Shown here: positions 7,373-16,439 of the stretch, in pieces
Position numbering within the stretch: the first letter of the stretch is position 1
Layout: each line of letters begins with the position of its first letter
Assembly: GCA_949287925.1 (NCBI GenBank)
Contig: CASEIR010000018.1
Coordinates: 1-60,875, forward strand
DNA length: 60,875 bases
From: an uncultured Lachnospiraceae bacterium
GTDB lineage: Bacteria > Bacillota > Clostridia > Lachnospirales > Lachnospiraceae
Direction of reading: 5' to 3'
Translations under genes and position numbers: made by a program
The notes under the pieces: generated by a model
Told to the model about the DNA's origin: nothing
The model's database searches: none
Seen by the model: the letters and a program-made list of their open reading frames with translations, nothing else

Positions 7373-9589
7373 TTACTGACCGGAGCCGTCGTCCAGCCGG
7401 ATGCCGGCAAGAGCCTGGGCGAAAGCGTTGTTGATGGGTTCGTCCTTCTGCTTTTTCAGGTATTTCTGGACGTCCTTTTTGGATACGCCGGCTCCTTCTT
7501 TCTCTCTGCGGGCTTTGAACGCAGAGAGTTTTTCTTTATAGCCGCAACTGCAGATGAAGGTTTCTTCTTCGCCTTTCTTGATCAGTTCCATCTTCTTGTG
7601 ACAATTGGGACAGCGGGCGTTGCTGAGGCGGGCGATGGTCTCCCGGTATCCGCATTCCCGGTCCTGGCAGACCAGGAGACGGGCGTTTTTGCCGTTGACG
7701 GAGAGCATCCGCTTTCCGCATCGCGGACATTTGGTGTTGGTCAGGTTGTCGTGGCGGAAGGTGCCTTCGGCAGACTTGATCTCCTGGATCAGATCATTCG
7801 TGTACTGGAGGATTTCCTTCAGAAAGCCGTCTTCTTTACGGGCGCCTCTGGCGATATCGGACAGCTGCATCTCCCAGCGGGCGGTCAGCTCCGGTTTTTT
7901 CAGATCTTCCGGCACCAGCTCCAGCAGCTGTTTTCCCTTAGAAGTAATATAAATTTCATTTCCCTTCTTCTCGATCAGGAAGGAGTGGAACAGCTTCTCA
8001 ATAATGTCGGCCCGGGTGGCGACGGTGCCAAGGCCGCCGGTCTCTCCCAGGGTTTTACGTTCCTTGGCGTCTTTAGATTCCATGAAGCGTACTGGATTCT
8101 CCATGGCGCTCAGCAGGGTAGCTTCGGTAAAATGTGCCGGCGGCTTCGTCTTGCCGGAGGTCGTGGAGATGTTGTCTATGGCAAGGACGTTTCCTTTTTT
8201 CAGGGCTGGAAGAGGCTGGCTGGCTGCTCTTGGAAAAGCAGCGTCATCGGCATCGTCTTCCTCGTCCGCCAGAGTATTGTCATTTTCATAGATAGATTTC
8301 CAGCCTGCTGAAAGAATGATCTGTCCTTTGGCGGTGAACAGTTCTCCGGCGGCCTCTGCTTTCAGAGTGGTCTGCTCGTATTCGGAAGCGGGGCAGAGAA
8401 CGCTTAAGAAACGTCTTACCACCAGGTCATAGATCTTCCGCTCGTCGTTGGTCATGTTTCCCAGCTGGACATATTCTTCGGTGGGAATGATGGCATGATG
8501 GTCGCTGACCTTCTGGTCGTCCACGAAGGATTTGCTGGTCCGGATGGGAGAACGGAGAAGTTGGGGAATGTATTTTTTGTAAGGGCCGGTATTGCAGGCT
8601 TTCAGCCGGTCTTTAATGGTGGGCACGATATCGGTTCCGATGTAGCGGGAATCGGTCCGGGGATAGGTGAGGACCTTGTGGGTTTCATATAACCGCTGCA
8701 TGATGTTCAGTGTTTCTTTGGCGGAGAAGCCGAATCTGCGGTTGGCCTCCCGCTGCAGCTCGGTCAGGTCATAAAGTCCCGGGGAATATGTTTTTTTAGC
8801 TGTTTTCTGCACATCGGTCACCGTCAGAGAGTGTCCCTTCAGCTTCCGTTCCAGATCGGTGATAAATTCCTTCTGAAACGAGCGGAGGCTGCCGCTCTTA
8901 CGGTGCTGCCAGGTCCATTTTACGCGTCCGGCCTGGCAGGTCAGTCCGTAATAGTCTTCCGGGCGGAAGGAGCGGATCTCCTGTTCTCTGGCCGCAATGA
9001 TGGCCAGGGTGGGGGTCTGGACCCGTCCGCAGGACAGCTGAGCGTTGTACTTGCAGGTCAGGGCCCGGGTGGCGTTGATTCCCACCAGCCAGTCGGCCTC
9101 CGCCCGGCTTCTGGCGGCGTGGTAGAGGGGATCATAGCGGCGGCCGTCCTTCAGATGGTCGAATCCTTCCCGGATGGCTTTGTCGGTGACAGAAGAGATC
9201 CAGAGCCGGCGGATAGGTTTGCGGCAGCCGGATTTGTCCAGGATCCAGCGGGCCACCAGTTCGCCTTCCCGTCCGGCGTCGGTGGCGATGATGACGTCTT
9301 CCACATCCTTGCGGAACAGCTGTTCCTTCACCTGGCGGTATTGTTTTGCGGTCTGCCGGATCACTACCAGCTCCCATTTGTCCGGGAGCATGGGCAGATA
9401 GGACAGACTCCATTCTTTGTATCGTTTATCATATTCTTCCGGATCGGCCAGAGTGACCAGATGGCCCAGGGCCCAGGTCACGATGTACCGGCTGCCTTCG
9501 ATGGCGCCGGGCAGATTCTTGTGACAGCCAAGGACTCTGGCAATATCTCTGGCTACGGAAGGTTTTTCGGCAAGCACCAGTGATTTCAT
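7373..9589 (-). CDS. topB: DNA topoisomerase III
   Basis: A type IA topoisomerase that passes single strands through a transient 5'-phosphotyrosine break, decatenating DNA and resolving recombination intermediates. The 738-residue protein starts with the TOPRIM domain (AEKPSVARDIA, 7-17; TDAGREGELVAR, 103-114). It carries the active-site Tyr309 in LTYPRTDSRY and ends with two CxxC zinc-ribbon modules (CPRCGK, CPNCHK) plus CSCGYK. The C-terminal zinc region is longer than in E. coli TopB but usual in Firmicutes. AAGGAGAA precedes the start. It converges on the DUF1847 gene with two bases between stops. Confidence 0.95.
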   Translation of the reverse strand: MKSLVLAEKPSVARDIARVLGCHKNLPGAIEGSRYIVTWALGHLVTLADPEEYDKRYKEWSLSYLPMLPDKWELVVIRQTAKQYRQVKEQLFRKDVEDVIIATDAGREGELVARWILDKSGCRKPIRRLWISSVTDKAIREGFDHLKDGRRYDPLYHAARSRAEADWLVGINATRALTCKYNAQLSCGRVQTPTLAIIAAREQEIRSFRPEDYYGLTCQAGRVKWTWQHRKSGSLRSFQKEFITDLERKLKGHSLTVTDVQKTAKKTYSPGLYDLTELQREANRRFGFSAKETLNIMQRLYETHKVLTYPRTDSRYIGTDIVPTIKDRLKACNTGPYKKYIPQLLRSPIRTSKSFVDDQKVSDHHAIIPTEEYVQLGNMTNDERKIYDLVVRRFLSVLCPASEYEQTTLKAEAAGELFTAKGQIILSAGWKSIYENDNTLADEEDDADDAAFPRAASQPLPALKKGNVLAIDNISTTSGKTKPPAHFTEATLLSAMENPVRFMESKDAKERKTLGETGGLGTVATRADIIEKLFHSFLIEKKGNEIYITSKGKQLLELVPEDLKKPELTARWEMQLSDIARGARKEDGFLKEILQYTNDLIQEIKSAEGTFRHDNLTNTKCPRCGKRMLSVNGKNARLLVCQDRECGYRETIARLSNARCPNCHKKMELIKKGEEETFICSCGYKEKLSAFKARREKEGAGVSKKDVQKYLKKQKDEPINNAFAQALAGIRLDDGSGQ

Positions 9590-9626
9590 AATGTTGATTC
9601 TCCTTTTCTTGGTCTTGTGTTTTCTT

Positions 9627-9655
9627 ATTGTAGCTCAGAGGAAAGAAAGCGTCAA
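9627..9655 (-). promoter_or_regulatory. Promoter of topB
   Basis: On the minus strand TTGACG (9655-9650) and TACAAT (9632-9627) are 17 bases apart, about 40 bases before the topB start codon. Confidence 0.75.
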
Positions 9656-9682
9656 ATATTTGAGAGGAAAAAGAAAAAAAGG

Positions 9683-9711
9683 TTGCAAAATCAATCCGGA
9701 TATGCTAACAT
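9683..9711 (+). promoter_or_regulatory. Promoter of the tRNA-Glu/tRNA-Cys unit
   Basis: TTGCAA (9683-9688), 17-base spacer, TAACAT (9706-9711), about 36 bases before tRNA-Glu. Confidence 0.65.
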
Positions 9712-9747
9712 GTAATTCGGTCACGTCCGAAGGATGAGACAAAAGAT

Positions 9748-9819
9748 GGCCCCGTGGTCAAGCGGTTAAGACATCGCCCTTTCACGGCGGTAACACGGGT
9801 TCGATTCCCGTCGGGGTCA
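9748..9819 (+). tRNA. tRNA-Glu (anticodon TTC)
   Basis: A 72-nt cloverleaf with acceptor GGCCCCG/CGGGGTC, anticodon loop CTTTCAC (anticodon TTC), T loop GGTTCGATTCC and discriminator A. CCA is not encoded. Paired with tRNA-Cys 35 bases downstream. Confidence 0.95.
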
Positions 9820-9854
9820 CTGACACATCATCATGTGTTCATTATATAGAGTAA

Positions 9855-9925
9855 GGCGCCATAGCCAAGTGGTAAGGCAGAGGTCTGCAACACCTTCATC
9901 ACCAGTTCAAATCTGGTTGGCGCCT
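9855..9925 (+). tRNA. tRNA-Cys (anticodon GCA), copy 1
   Basis: A 71-nt cloverleaf with acceptor GGCGCCA/TGGCGCC, anticodon loop CTGCAAC (GCA) and T loop GTTCAAATC. CCA is not encoded. An identical copy lies on the other strand at 24425-24495. Confidence 0.95.
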
Positions 9926-9931
9926 GTTATA

Positions 9932-9959
9932 AGAGTTCCGGATTCGGAACTCTTTTTTT
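9932..9959 (+). terminator. Terminator of the tRNA-Glu/tRNA-Cys unit
   Basis: AGAGTTCCG/CGGAACTCT stem with a GATT loop and a run of seven T residues. Confidence 0.92.
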
Positions 9960-10114
9960 GTGTAACAGCGGTGAGATGAAGCCTGGCCTACCAGAGTCTT
10001 TGGAAACTGGTTGCAATTTTGGAATGTGCATATAGTGATGATTGTTGGAAATAGGAATAAAAAGAAGCTTTCCGAGACATGCTACGATAAGGATATCGGG
10101 AAGGCTGTGTGAAA

Positions 10115-11737
10115 ATGAAAGAAAAAAAGCTGTTTCGGCCGCCTTGGAAGACCCGGATCTTCCAGGCGGTTTTTTTATTGATTATTGCTGGTGTGGGAGC
10201 GGTTGCTTTTTTTCAGTACCGTAACCAGATTAAGCCTTATATTGATGGGAAGACTAAGGAATCGCTGACGTATGTGAATGCCCGGAGCCTTTCTGCCAAT
10301 GATCCGGGCATCCTGAAGAGAGCGGGGGAAGGAGCCGGGAATGGGATGACGGATGAACTGGGCCGGAATTTGCGGGCTGTCTTGTGGTTCCTTTATTTGG
10401 TAATTCTGGCGATGGCTGCTCTGTTCATTTGGATATGGGGGCGGTTTCGCAGAAAAATGACAGGGAATCTATATCGGGATGCCCTTACGGGGGAATGGAA
10501 TGAGCAGTATTTTCAGCTGCATTATGATCAGATGCAGCGGGAGGAACCGGAATGCCGCTGGGCGGTTTATTTTGACATTGACCGTTTTAAAATAATCCAT
10601 CTGCTCTACGGAGCGCTGGGAGGGAAAGTGGTTCTGCGGGCGGTTTGTGCAGTGTTTCATGAGATGCTTCCGGGAGAAGAGATCTATCATTGCCACAGAG
10701 ATGTGTTTCTTGCAGTCCTGCGGGGAGAGGGACGGGAGCAGATCCGGGAAAAACTGAACCGGTTTCAGGCTGGATTGAACCGGGAGATGGAGGCTGGACG
10801 GCTTCCGGAGTGTGCGATGTCTTTTGGCGTTTGTTCTTTTTCCGGAGGAGGTGATCTGGAGCAGATCTGTGCCAATGCCTGGTATGCGAGGCAGGAGGCA
10901 AAAGAGCATATTGCGGAAAAATGCAGCTTTTACGGAGACACGCTCCGGCAGCAGATGGAGCGCGGCAGCCTGGAGATGCAGTTCACACAGGCATTGCGAA
11001 GGGAGGAATTCCTGGTCTGGTATCAGCCTAAGTATGATATGCGGACCGGGAAGATCTGTGGCGCGGAGGCGCTGGTGCGGTGGCAGAACCGGAACGGGGA
11101 TTTAATTCCTCCGGACCGGTTCATCCCGGTATTTGAAAGCACGGGACAGATCATAGAGCTGGATACAGAGGTTCTGCGTCTGGTATGCCGGGATATTGGG
11201 AAAGCTGGACGCAGACAGATTCCAGTGGGAAATGTGTCGGTCAATCTGTCCAGGCTTCATGTGATCCGGACCGGAATTGTAGAACAGATCTGCCGGATCG
11301 TGAGGGAAGCGCAGATCCCTGCGGAAAAATTGTCTTTTGAGATCACCGAAAGCGTAGTGGAAAACGAAGGGCGGGAAGAGCTGGCAAAATTGGTCCGCAC
11401 ACTGCAGGAGATGGGATTCCAGGTTTATATGGATGATTATGGAACCGGAAGTTCTACGCTGCGTTCACTGGCCGATATTCAGTTTGACGTGCTGAAACTG
11501 GACCGTTCCTTTGTGAAACTGGCTGGTGATCCAAGAATCGATGTAATCCTGACATCCACGATTCATATGGCTTGCGATCTGGGGATGGAGGTGGTGGCAG
11601 AAGGTGTAGAGACGAGAAAACAGGCAGAATTTTTGCTTGCCAATGGCTGCCGTGTGGCCCAGGGGTACTATTTTTCCCGTCCGCTTCCTCGGGAGGAGTA
11701 CTTCCGTCTGATGAAAAAAGGGGGTGGAGGGGTATGA
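10115..11737 (+). CDS. Membrane EAL-domain c-di-GMP phosphodiesterase with degenerate GGDEF domain
   Basis: A 540-residue protein with two membrane helices (about 15-34 and 87-108), a GGDEF-like domain (about 120-270) and a C-terminal EAL domain (about 285-530). The GGDEF signature is replaced by HRDVF (194-198), so cyclase activity is very unlikely; GTP binding is possible. The EAL domain keeps its key motifs: EALVRW (318-323), the Asn in SVNLS, EITES, DDYGTGSS (440-447), KLDRSF, AEGVET and QGYYFSRPL. It is therefore probably active and lowers c-di-GMP. A GTG at 10109 is an alternative start; I prefer ATG 10115 by distance from GGGAAGG. Its last four bases overlap the cyclase gene, so the two opposing enzymes are translationally coupled at the head of the exopolysaccharide operon. 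Confidence 0.9.
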   Translation: MKEKKLFRPPWKTRIFQAVFLLIIAGVGAVAFFQYRNQIKPYIDGKTKESLTYVNARSLSANDPGILKRAGEGAGNGMTDELGRNLRAVLWFLYLVILAMAALFIWIWGRFRRKMTGNLYRDALTGEWNEQYFQLHYDQMQREEPECRWAVYFDIDRFKIIHLLYGALGGKVVLRAVCAVFHEMLPGEEIYHCHRDVFLAVLRGEGREQIREKLNRFQAGLNREMEAGRLPECAMSFGVCSFSGGGDLEQICANAWYARQEAKEHIAEKCSFYGDTLRQQMERGSLEMQFTQALRREEFLVWYQPKYDMRTGKICGAEALVRWQNRNGDLIPPDRFIPVFESTGQIIELDTEVLRLVCRDIGKAGRRQIPVGNVSVNLSRLHVIRTGIVEQICRIVREAQIPAEKLSFEITESVVENEGREELAKLVRTLQEMGFQVYMDDYGTGSSTLRSLADIQFDVLKLDRSFVKLAGDPRIDVILTSTIHMACDLGMEVVAEGVETRKQAEFLLANGCRVAQGYYFSRPLPREEYFRLMKKGGGGV

Positions 11738-13419
11738 AACAGCTGTATGTCCGGCTTGCGGTGATCCTGCTATTGTCGACAGCGCTGACTGGTCTGTTGT
11801 TTATTGGAAGTATGTATGAGCGAAGTATAAAGGCTGGCGGGAATTATCTGGAGCAGATGTTGTCCGGAGTAGAAGCGAATCTTGAAAGCGTGAGGAAGGA
11901 TTATGAAGAGAAGATATGGCTTTTGGAGGAGGATTACCGGAATAGAGCATGGGCGGTGGAATACATTTTAGCCAGCGCTCCCCAGATGATTTCGGAATCG
12001 GAGCTTGCTATAGTAAAAGACTTGATGGAAGTGCAGGGGATTACTGTGACCGGCAGGGATGGAAGAATCTGTCTGGCTGTAGGGGAGAGATCAGGGCCGG
12101 AGGATGTTAACGGTAAGGTCTGGCCGGATGGAAGCAGGGTGGTTGTAGAAGAAACCGGATTTGATGAGGCGCCGTCATATTTCTATACAGAAGTAAAATC
12201 CCAGTCCCCCTGGTTTGCCTCAGTGCGGATCGATGCGCAAGCAGACCGGCTGGGTCTGTGCAGTCAGGAGGAGATGATACAAGACACTCTGCAGCAGGCA
12301 ACCACAGGAACAGAGACTACCTTGGCCGCTATAGAAAAAAAGAAGGGCTATTTGATAGGGATTACGAAGAATAACATACAGGATCTGCAGGTCAGCGGCA
12401 TAGAGACGACAGAGGAGCTTCTGGAGCTCCTGGAAGAGATTAGCCGGGAGGGACTCCGAGTCCTGGAAATTAATGGGACCTATCATATAGCGGTGGCACA
12501 GGAACAAGAAGGGGCGTATCTGCTTGCATGTACCGGAATGGATCAGATTCTGGCAAGCGGGGCAAGAACGGCTGCGGAAGGTCTGGCAGGGATTGGGATT
12601 ATTAGTTTGGTGACGGTGCTGGTGATACATTTTCATCTAAAAAAATATCTGTTTTGTCAGATGGGTCAGATGAAAAGGGAAATTCAGAGCATCCTGGCCG
12701 GTGGACAGCCGGTTTCAGATGAAACCGGCAATACCTGTCATCTTCCGGAACTGAATCCGCTGGCGGAGACGGTCCGGAGGCTGGGTCGGGATTATATGGA
12801 GAAACGGGAAGGTATGATCCGTATGGAAGACCAGCTGACGGAGGCAAGGACGGAGGCCAGGTTTGATCAGCTGACGGGTCTGTATAACCGAAGTGGTTTC
12901 GAACGATGTACCGAAGAATTCCTTAACAGAGAGAATCCGTGCGGCGTATTGGTTCTATTTGACCTGGATAATTTTAAAAAGATCAATGATTCGGAAGGAC
13001 ATCCGGAGGGAGACCGGATTCTGGTAAGGTTTGGAGAATGTCTGCGTTCCTGTTTCCGAAAAAGTGATTATATCGGCAGACTGGGAGGAGATGAGTTCAC
13101 GGTATTGATGCCAAATCCTGTGGAAAGAGGAATGCTGGAACAGAAATTCCGGGATCTTCTGACGCAGGTTCATAGCGCTCTGGGAATTTATTATGAGAGA
13201 GACCGGGTATCTGTCAGCATTGGGGCAGTTCCGGTGGACGGAGAGATCAAAAGCTATGAAGGACTTTACCGGTGTGCGGATACGGCACTTTATATTGCTA
13301 AATATCTGGGGAAGGATCAGTTTTATATTAACGATAAGAAGATCTCCTGTATGAAAAAGGAATGCATTGGCTGCAGACAGGATTGTCCCCGAAGCCGCAT
13401 TCTAAAACAAAAGAAATGA
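11734..13419 (+). CDS. Membrane diguanylate cyclase (GGDEF) with extracytoplasmic sensor domain
   Basis: This 561-residue protein would make c-di-GMP from two GTP. It has a membrane helix (7-26), an extracytoplasmic region of about 250 residues that probably senses a signal, a second helix (about 283-301), a HAMP-like linker, and a GGDEF domain (about 375-532). The signature GGDEF is intact (451-455). An RxxD inhibitory site (R442-D445) lies exactly five residues before it, so product feedback is expected. The C-terminus carries a small Cys cluster (C539, C544, C547, C551) not usual for the family. The start at 11734 overlaps the preceding stop (ATGA) and has GGTGGAGG upstream; longer in-frame upstream starts would lie inside the EAL gene. 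Confidence 0.92.
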   Translation: MKQLYVRLAVILLLSTALTGLLFIGSMYERSIKAGGNYLEQMLSGVEANLESVRKDYEEKIWLLEEDYRNRAWAVEYILASAPQMISESELAIVKDLMEVQGITVTGRDGRICLAVGERSGPEDVNGKVWPDGSRVVVEETGFDEAPSYFYTEVKSQSPWFASVRIDAQADRLGLCSQEEMIQDTLQQATTGTETTLAAIEKKKGYLIGITKNNIQDLQVSGIETTEELLELLEEISREGLRVLEINGTYHIAVAQEQEGAYLLACTGMDQILASGARTAAEGLAGIGIISLVTVLVIHFHLKKYLFCQMGQMKREIQSILAGGQPVSDETGNTCHLPELNPLAETVRRLGRDYMEKREGMIRMEDQLTEARTEARFDQLTGLYNRSGFERCTEEFLNRENPCGVLVLFDLDNFKKINDSEGHPEGDRILVRFGECLRSCFRKSDYIGRLGGDEFTVLMPNPVERGMLEQKFRDLLTQVHSALGIYYERDRVSVSIGAVPVDGEIKSYEGLYRCADTALYIAKYLGKDQFYINDKKISCMKKECIGCRQDCPRSRILKQKK

Positions 13420-13430
13420 AAGGAAACACA

Positions 13431-14513
13431 ATGAAAGAGACTTATATCATTATTCCGGCGCTGGAACCAAAGCCACAATTGCCGGAATATGTAAAAGAAC
13501 TGCGAGCTGCAATCCTGGGAACGGTGGTGCTGGTTGACGACGGTTCCGGGTTCGAATCTGCAAGGATATTCCGTCAGGCGGCCCGAATGGAAAGTTGTGT
13601 CGTTCTGATTCATGAAAGAAACATGGGAAAAGGCTGCGCGTTGAAAACCGGGTTTGAATATGTGCGGAAGAAAGCAGGAAAAGATTGTCTCATCCTCTGC
13701 GCAGACTGTGACGGGCAGCATGCGGTCTCGGATATGATCCGGCTTTTTGACGCCGTAAAGCGATATCCGGAGACGCTGGTACTGGGCGGAAGAGAATTTT
13801 CCGGTCCGGGCATTCCCTGGCGTTCTGGATTGGGAAACCGGATGTCGTCTCTGCTATTTTTTCTGGCCAGAGGAGTGTGGCTTACGGATACGCAGACCGG
13901 ACTGCGGGCATTTGACGGAACATTGCTGGATTTTTTTCTTCGGGTTCCCGGAGAACGTTTTGAATATGAGATGGAGATGCTGTCAGCCTGCGTAGAAAAA
14001 GGGATTTCTATTCGAACAGAAAGGATCCGTACCATCTATGAGGATGGGAATGAAGGATCTCATTTCCGGCCGGTCCGGGACAGTTTCCGGGTGATGACAG
14101 TGTTGTTTGGAGTGTTTCTGCGGTTCCTTTTGTCATCCAGTCTATGCGCTGTTCTGGATGTGGCGTTGTTTTGGCTTTTTTTTCATGTGGCTTCCGGAAC
14201 TGGCCGGCAGACAGTTGTAATTTGGGGTGCGACGGCAGCCGCAAGGGTTCTGTCAGCTGTGGCTAATTACTTCATCAACAAATATAGTGTGTTTGGGTGT
14301 GCTGCGAAATGGCAGCCGGGTGTGCGGTATATAGTGCTTTGCATAGGAGTTGCTGCAATGTCGGCTGCGTCGGTGTCCTGGCTGTCGGCGGCTACTGTCC
14401 TTGATCCTTCACTAATTAAAATCTGGTGCGACGCCGGGCTGTTCCTTATATCTTATTGGCTGCAGAAACAATGGGTGTTTGCAGGGAGAAAGGCGGAGAT
14501 ATATGAAAGCTGA
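13431..14513 (+). CDS. Fused GT2 glycosyltransferase and GtrA-like membrane protein
   Basis: The N-terminal half (1-215) is a dolichyl-phosphate-mannose-synthase-type GT2 domain with DDGS (36-39), the metal-binding DCD (92-94) and a TDTQTGLRAF segment. The C-terminal half (about 225-352) has four hydrophobic helices and the GtrA signature ANYFINKYSVF (278-288). Known family members make polyprenyl-phosphate sugars and flip them across the membrane, so this fusion would supply a lipid-linked sugar to an extracytoplasmic transferase. AAAGGAA precedes the ATG. It overlaps the downstream synthase gene by 11 bases. The donor sugar is unknown. Confidence 0.88.
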   Translation: MKETYIIIPALEPKPQLPEYVKELRAAILGTVVLVDDGSGFESARIFRQAARMESCVVLIHERNMGKGCALKTGFEYVRKKAGKDCLILCADCDGQHAVSDMIRLFDAVKRYPETLVLGGREFSGPGIPWRSGLGNRMSSLLFFLARGVWLTDTQTGLRAFDGTLLDFFLRVPGERFEYEMEMLSACVEKGISIRTERIRTIYEDGNEGSHFRPVRDSFRVMTVLFGVFLRFLLSSSLCAVLDVALFWLFFHVASGTGRQTVVIWGATAAARVLSAVANYFINKYSVFGCAAKWQPGVRYIVLCIGVAAMSAASVSWLSAATVLDPSLIKIWCDAGLFLISYWLQKQWVFAGRKAEIYES

Positions 14514-16410
14514 GCGAAAAAGGAATCTGATTTTTTGTTTGACGATCCTGTTTTCTTCTATATATCTGATCTGGAGGATTTTTTTTACCATTCCCTGGCA
14601 GTCAGGATTTTGGCAGGCGGCGGCAGGAATTCTTCTGGCGGCGGCGGAAACTGCCACTATGCTGGGGATGTTTGAGCTGATGATCAGCAGGATGCGAAGC
14701 GGAAAATCGGAACTTGTGATGCCAAATCCAAAACCGTGGGAATATCCGGAGGTGGACGTGCTGATCGCTACGCATAATGAACCCGCAGAATTGTTGTATA
14801 AAACCATCAACGCCTGTATGTTTCTAGAATATCCGGACCAGAATAAAGTTCATGTTTATGTGTGTGACGACGGGAACCGGCCCTGGCTCCATCGTCTGGC
14901 AGAGAGCCTTGGGGCCGGATATCTGGGAATGACTGAGAATCCCCATGCAAAGTCCGGTAATTATAATCATGCATTGGAGAAGACGTCTTCGCCGCTGATC
15001 GCGACTTTTGACGCGGATATGATTCCCAGGCGTACGTTTCTTATGCGTACGGTGCCGTATTTTCTCATTCCGGACTGCCCGGTGGGATTGATTCAGACGC
15101 CTCAGAGCTTCTATAATCAAGATCTGTTCCAGTTTAATCTGTACTCGGAAAACGATATTCCCAATGAGCAGGATTTTTTTTCCAGGGAGATTAATGTGAT
15201 GCGCAATGCTTCCAATTCATCGGCATACACCGGAAGTAATACGGTAATTCTGCGAAAGGCGATGGAAGAGATCGGTGGCTTTCCTTATGATACAATCACG
15301 GAAGACTTTGAGACCAGTCTGCGGCTGCAAAAAGCGGGGTACATTACTTATGCCACTGAAGAGGTGCTGGCTTCGGGGTTGTCCACTACCACTGTGTCCA
15401 GTATGATCAGCCAGAGAATCCGCTGGGCCAGAGGCGTGATCCAGAGCATCCGAAACACCCATGCCATATTTACCAGAGATCTGCCGGCGGCAGCGCGGCT
15501 TTCCTATCTCAATGCCTATTTGTACTGGTGGTCCTTTTTCAACCGGATGGTGTTTATCCTGGCGCCGATTCTGTTTGCGTTGTTTGATTTTCGACTGGTA
15601 GAATGTGGATTCTGGGAGTTGGTGATCTTCTGGCTTCCATCCCATCTGTTTTACAGTTTTTCAGTACGTTATCTGAGCACGAATGTCAGAACCATGCGCT
15701 GGAGCCAGATTATCGATACCATTCTGGCGCCCTATCTGATCCTTCCGGTGCTGCTGGAATCCATCGGAATTAAACAGCTGAAGTTTAAAGTGACTCAGAA
15801 GGAAAAAACCAGCGTAAAGACTACGTCTTTGCGTTATGTGATTCCGCATGCAGTCCTGATATTGCTTACGCTGGCAGCCATTGTGCGGTTTGCGGCAGGA
15901 AAATATGGCATGGCCCTGGTGTACAGCAGTGTGATTTTGTTCTGGCTTTTTTACAATCTGATCGCGCTGTTTTATGCGGTTTTGTTCATGCTGGGCCGTG
16001 ATTCCAAACGAAAGTATGAACGGATTCGGGCGAAAGAGGAGATCCGGTTGGAATTTGAGGGGATAGCGTGGGAAGGAAGGACTATGGATGTGTCGGAAGA
16101 GGGAATGGCATTCCGGCTGGATAGCAAAGCAAAAGTGCGGAAGGGGGATATCTGCCGGGCTTCTGTGGTCACGGAGTATTATCAGGCAGAGCTTGCGGCC
16201 AGAATTGTTCATGTGAAAGAAGAGGGGGACGGACAGTTCCTGGCGGCGGTGGTGGAGCCGGAAAATGAGAAGAGCCGAAGACACTGGCTGCAGATCGTCC
16301 ATGACCGGGAACATTCGCTGCCGAAGGAGATTGATCCGTGGATGACAGTTTATGACGATATCAGCCGGAATATCCGGTTGCGCTTTCTGGGGCAGAAGAG
16401 GAGTGGATAG
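14503..16410 (+). CDS. BcsA-like processive glycosyltransferase with C-terminal PilZ domain
   Basis: A 635-residue inner-membrane synthase that polymerises and exports a beta-glycan. It has two N-terminal helices (about 9-28, 36-60), a GT2 catalytic core with DDG (122-124), DAD (170-172), TED (266-268) and QRIRW (304-308), a set of C-terminal helices (about 340-500), and a PilZ domain with R503-x3-R507 and DVSEEG (529-534). That PilZ signature is the c-di-GMP-binding type, so polymer synthesis is expected to be switched on by the cyclase encoded two genes upstream. It is shorter than proteobacterial BcsA and lacks any bcsB/bcsC neighbour. Whether it makes cellulose or another glycan cannot be told. 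Confidence 0.92.
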   Translation: MKAERKRNLIFCLTILFSSIYLIWRIFFTIPWQSGFWQAAAGILLAAAETATMLGMFELMISRMRSGKSELVMPNPKPWEYPEVDVLIATHNEPAELLYKTINACMFLEYPDQNKVHVYVCDDGNRPWLHRLAESLGAGYLGMTENPHAKSGNYNHALEKTSSPLIATFDADMIPRRTFLMRTVPYFLIPDCPVGLIQTPQSFYNQDLFQFNLYSENDIPNEQDFFSREINVMRNASNSSAYTGSNTVILRKAMEEIGGFPYDTITEDFETSLRLQKAGYITYATEEVLASGLSTTTVSSMISQRIRWARGVIQSIRNTHAIFTRDLPAAARLSYLNAYLYWWSFFNRMVFILAPILFALFDFRLVECGFWELVIFWLPSHLFYSFSVRYLSTNVRTMRWSQIIDTILAPYLILPVLLESIGIKQLKFKVTQKEKTSVKTTSLRYVIPHAVLILLTLAAIVRFAAGKYGMALVYSSVILFWLFYNLIALFYAVLFMLGRDSKRKYERIRAKEEIRLEFEGIAWEGRTMDVSEEGMAFRLDSKAKVRKGDICRASVVTEYYQAELAARIVHVKEEGDGQFLAAVVEPENEKSRRHWLQIVHDREHSLPKEIDPWMTVYDDISRNIRLRFLGQKRSG

Positions 16411-16439
16411 ACGCTGGTAAAGAAAGGAGAATGGGGCTT

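Noticed and set aside
9960-10114. c-di-GMP (GEMM) riboswitch before the EAL/GGDEF operon
   Set aside because: No GEMM core or GNRA tetraloop-receptor pattern is visible in the 150 bases before the first gene.
11572-11733. Upstream extension of the diguanylate cyclase frame to 11572
   Set aside because: It lies inside the EAL coding sequence without a ribosome site; ATG 11734 overlaps the stop in the usual coupled manner and starts with a proper membrane helix.
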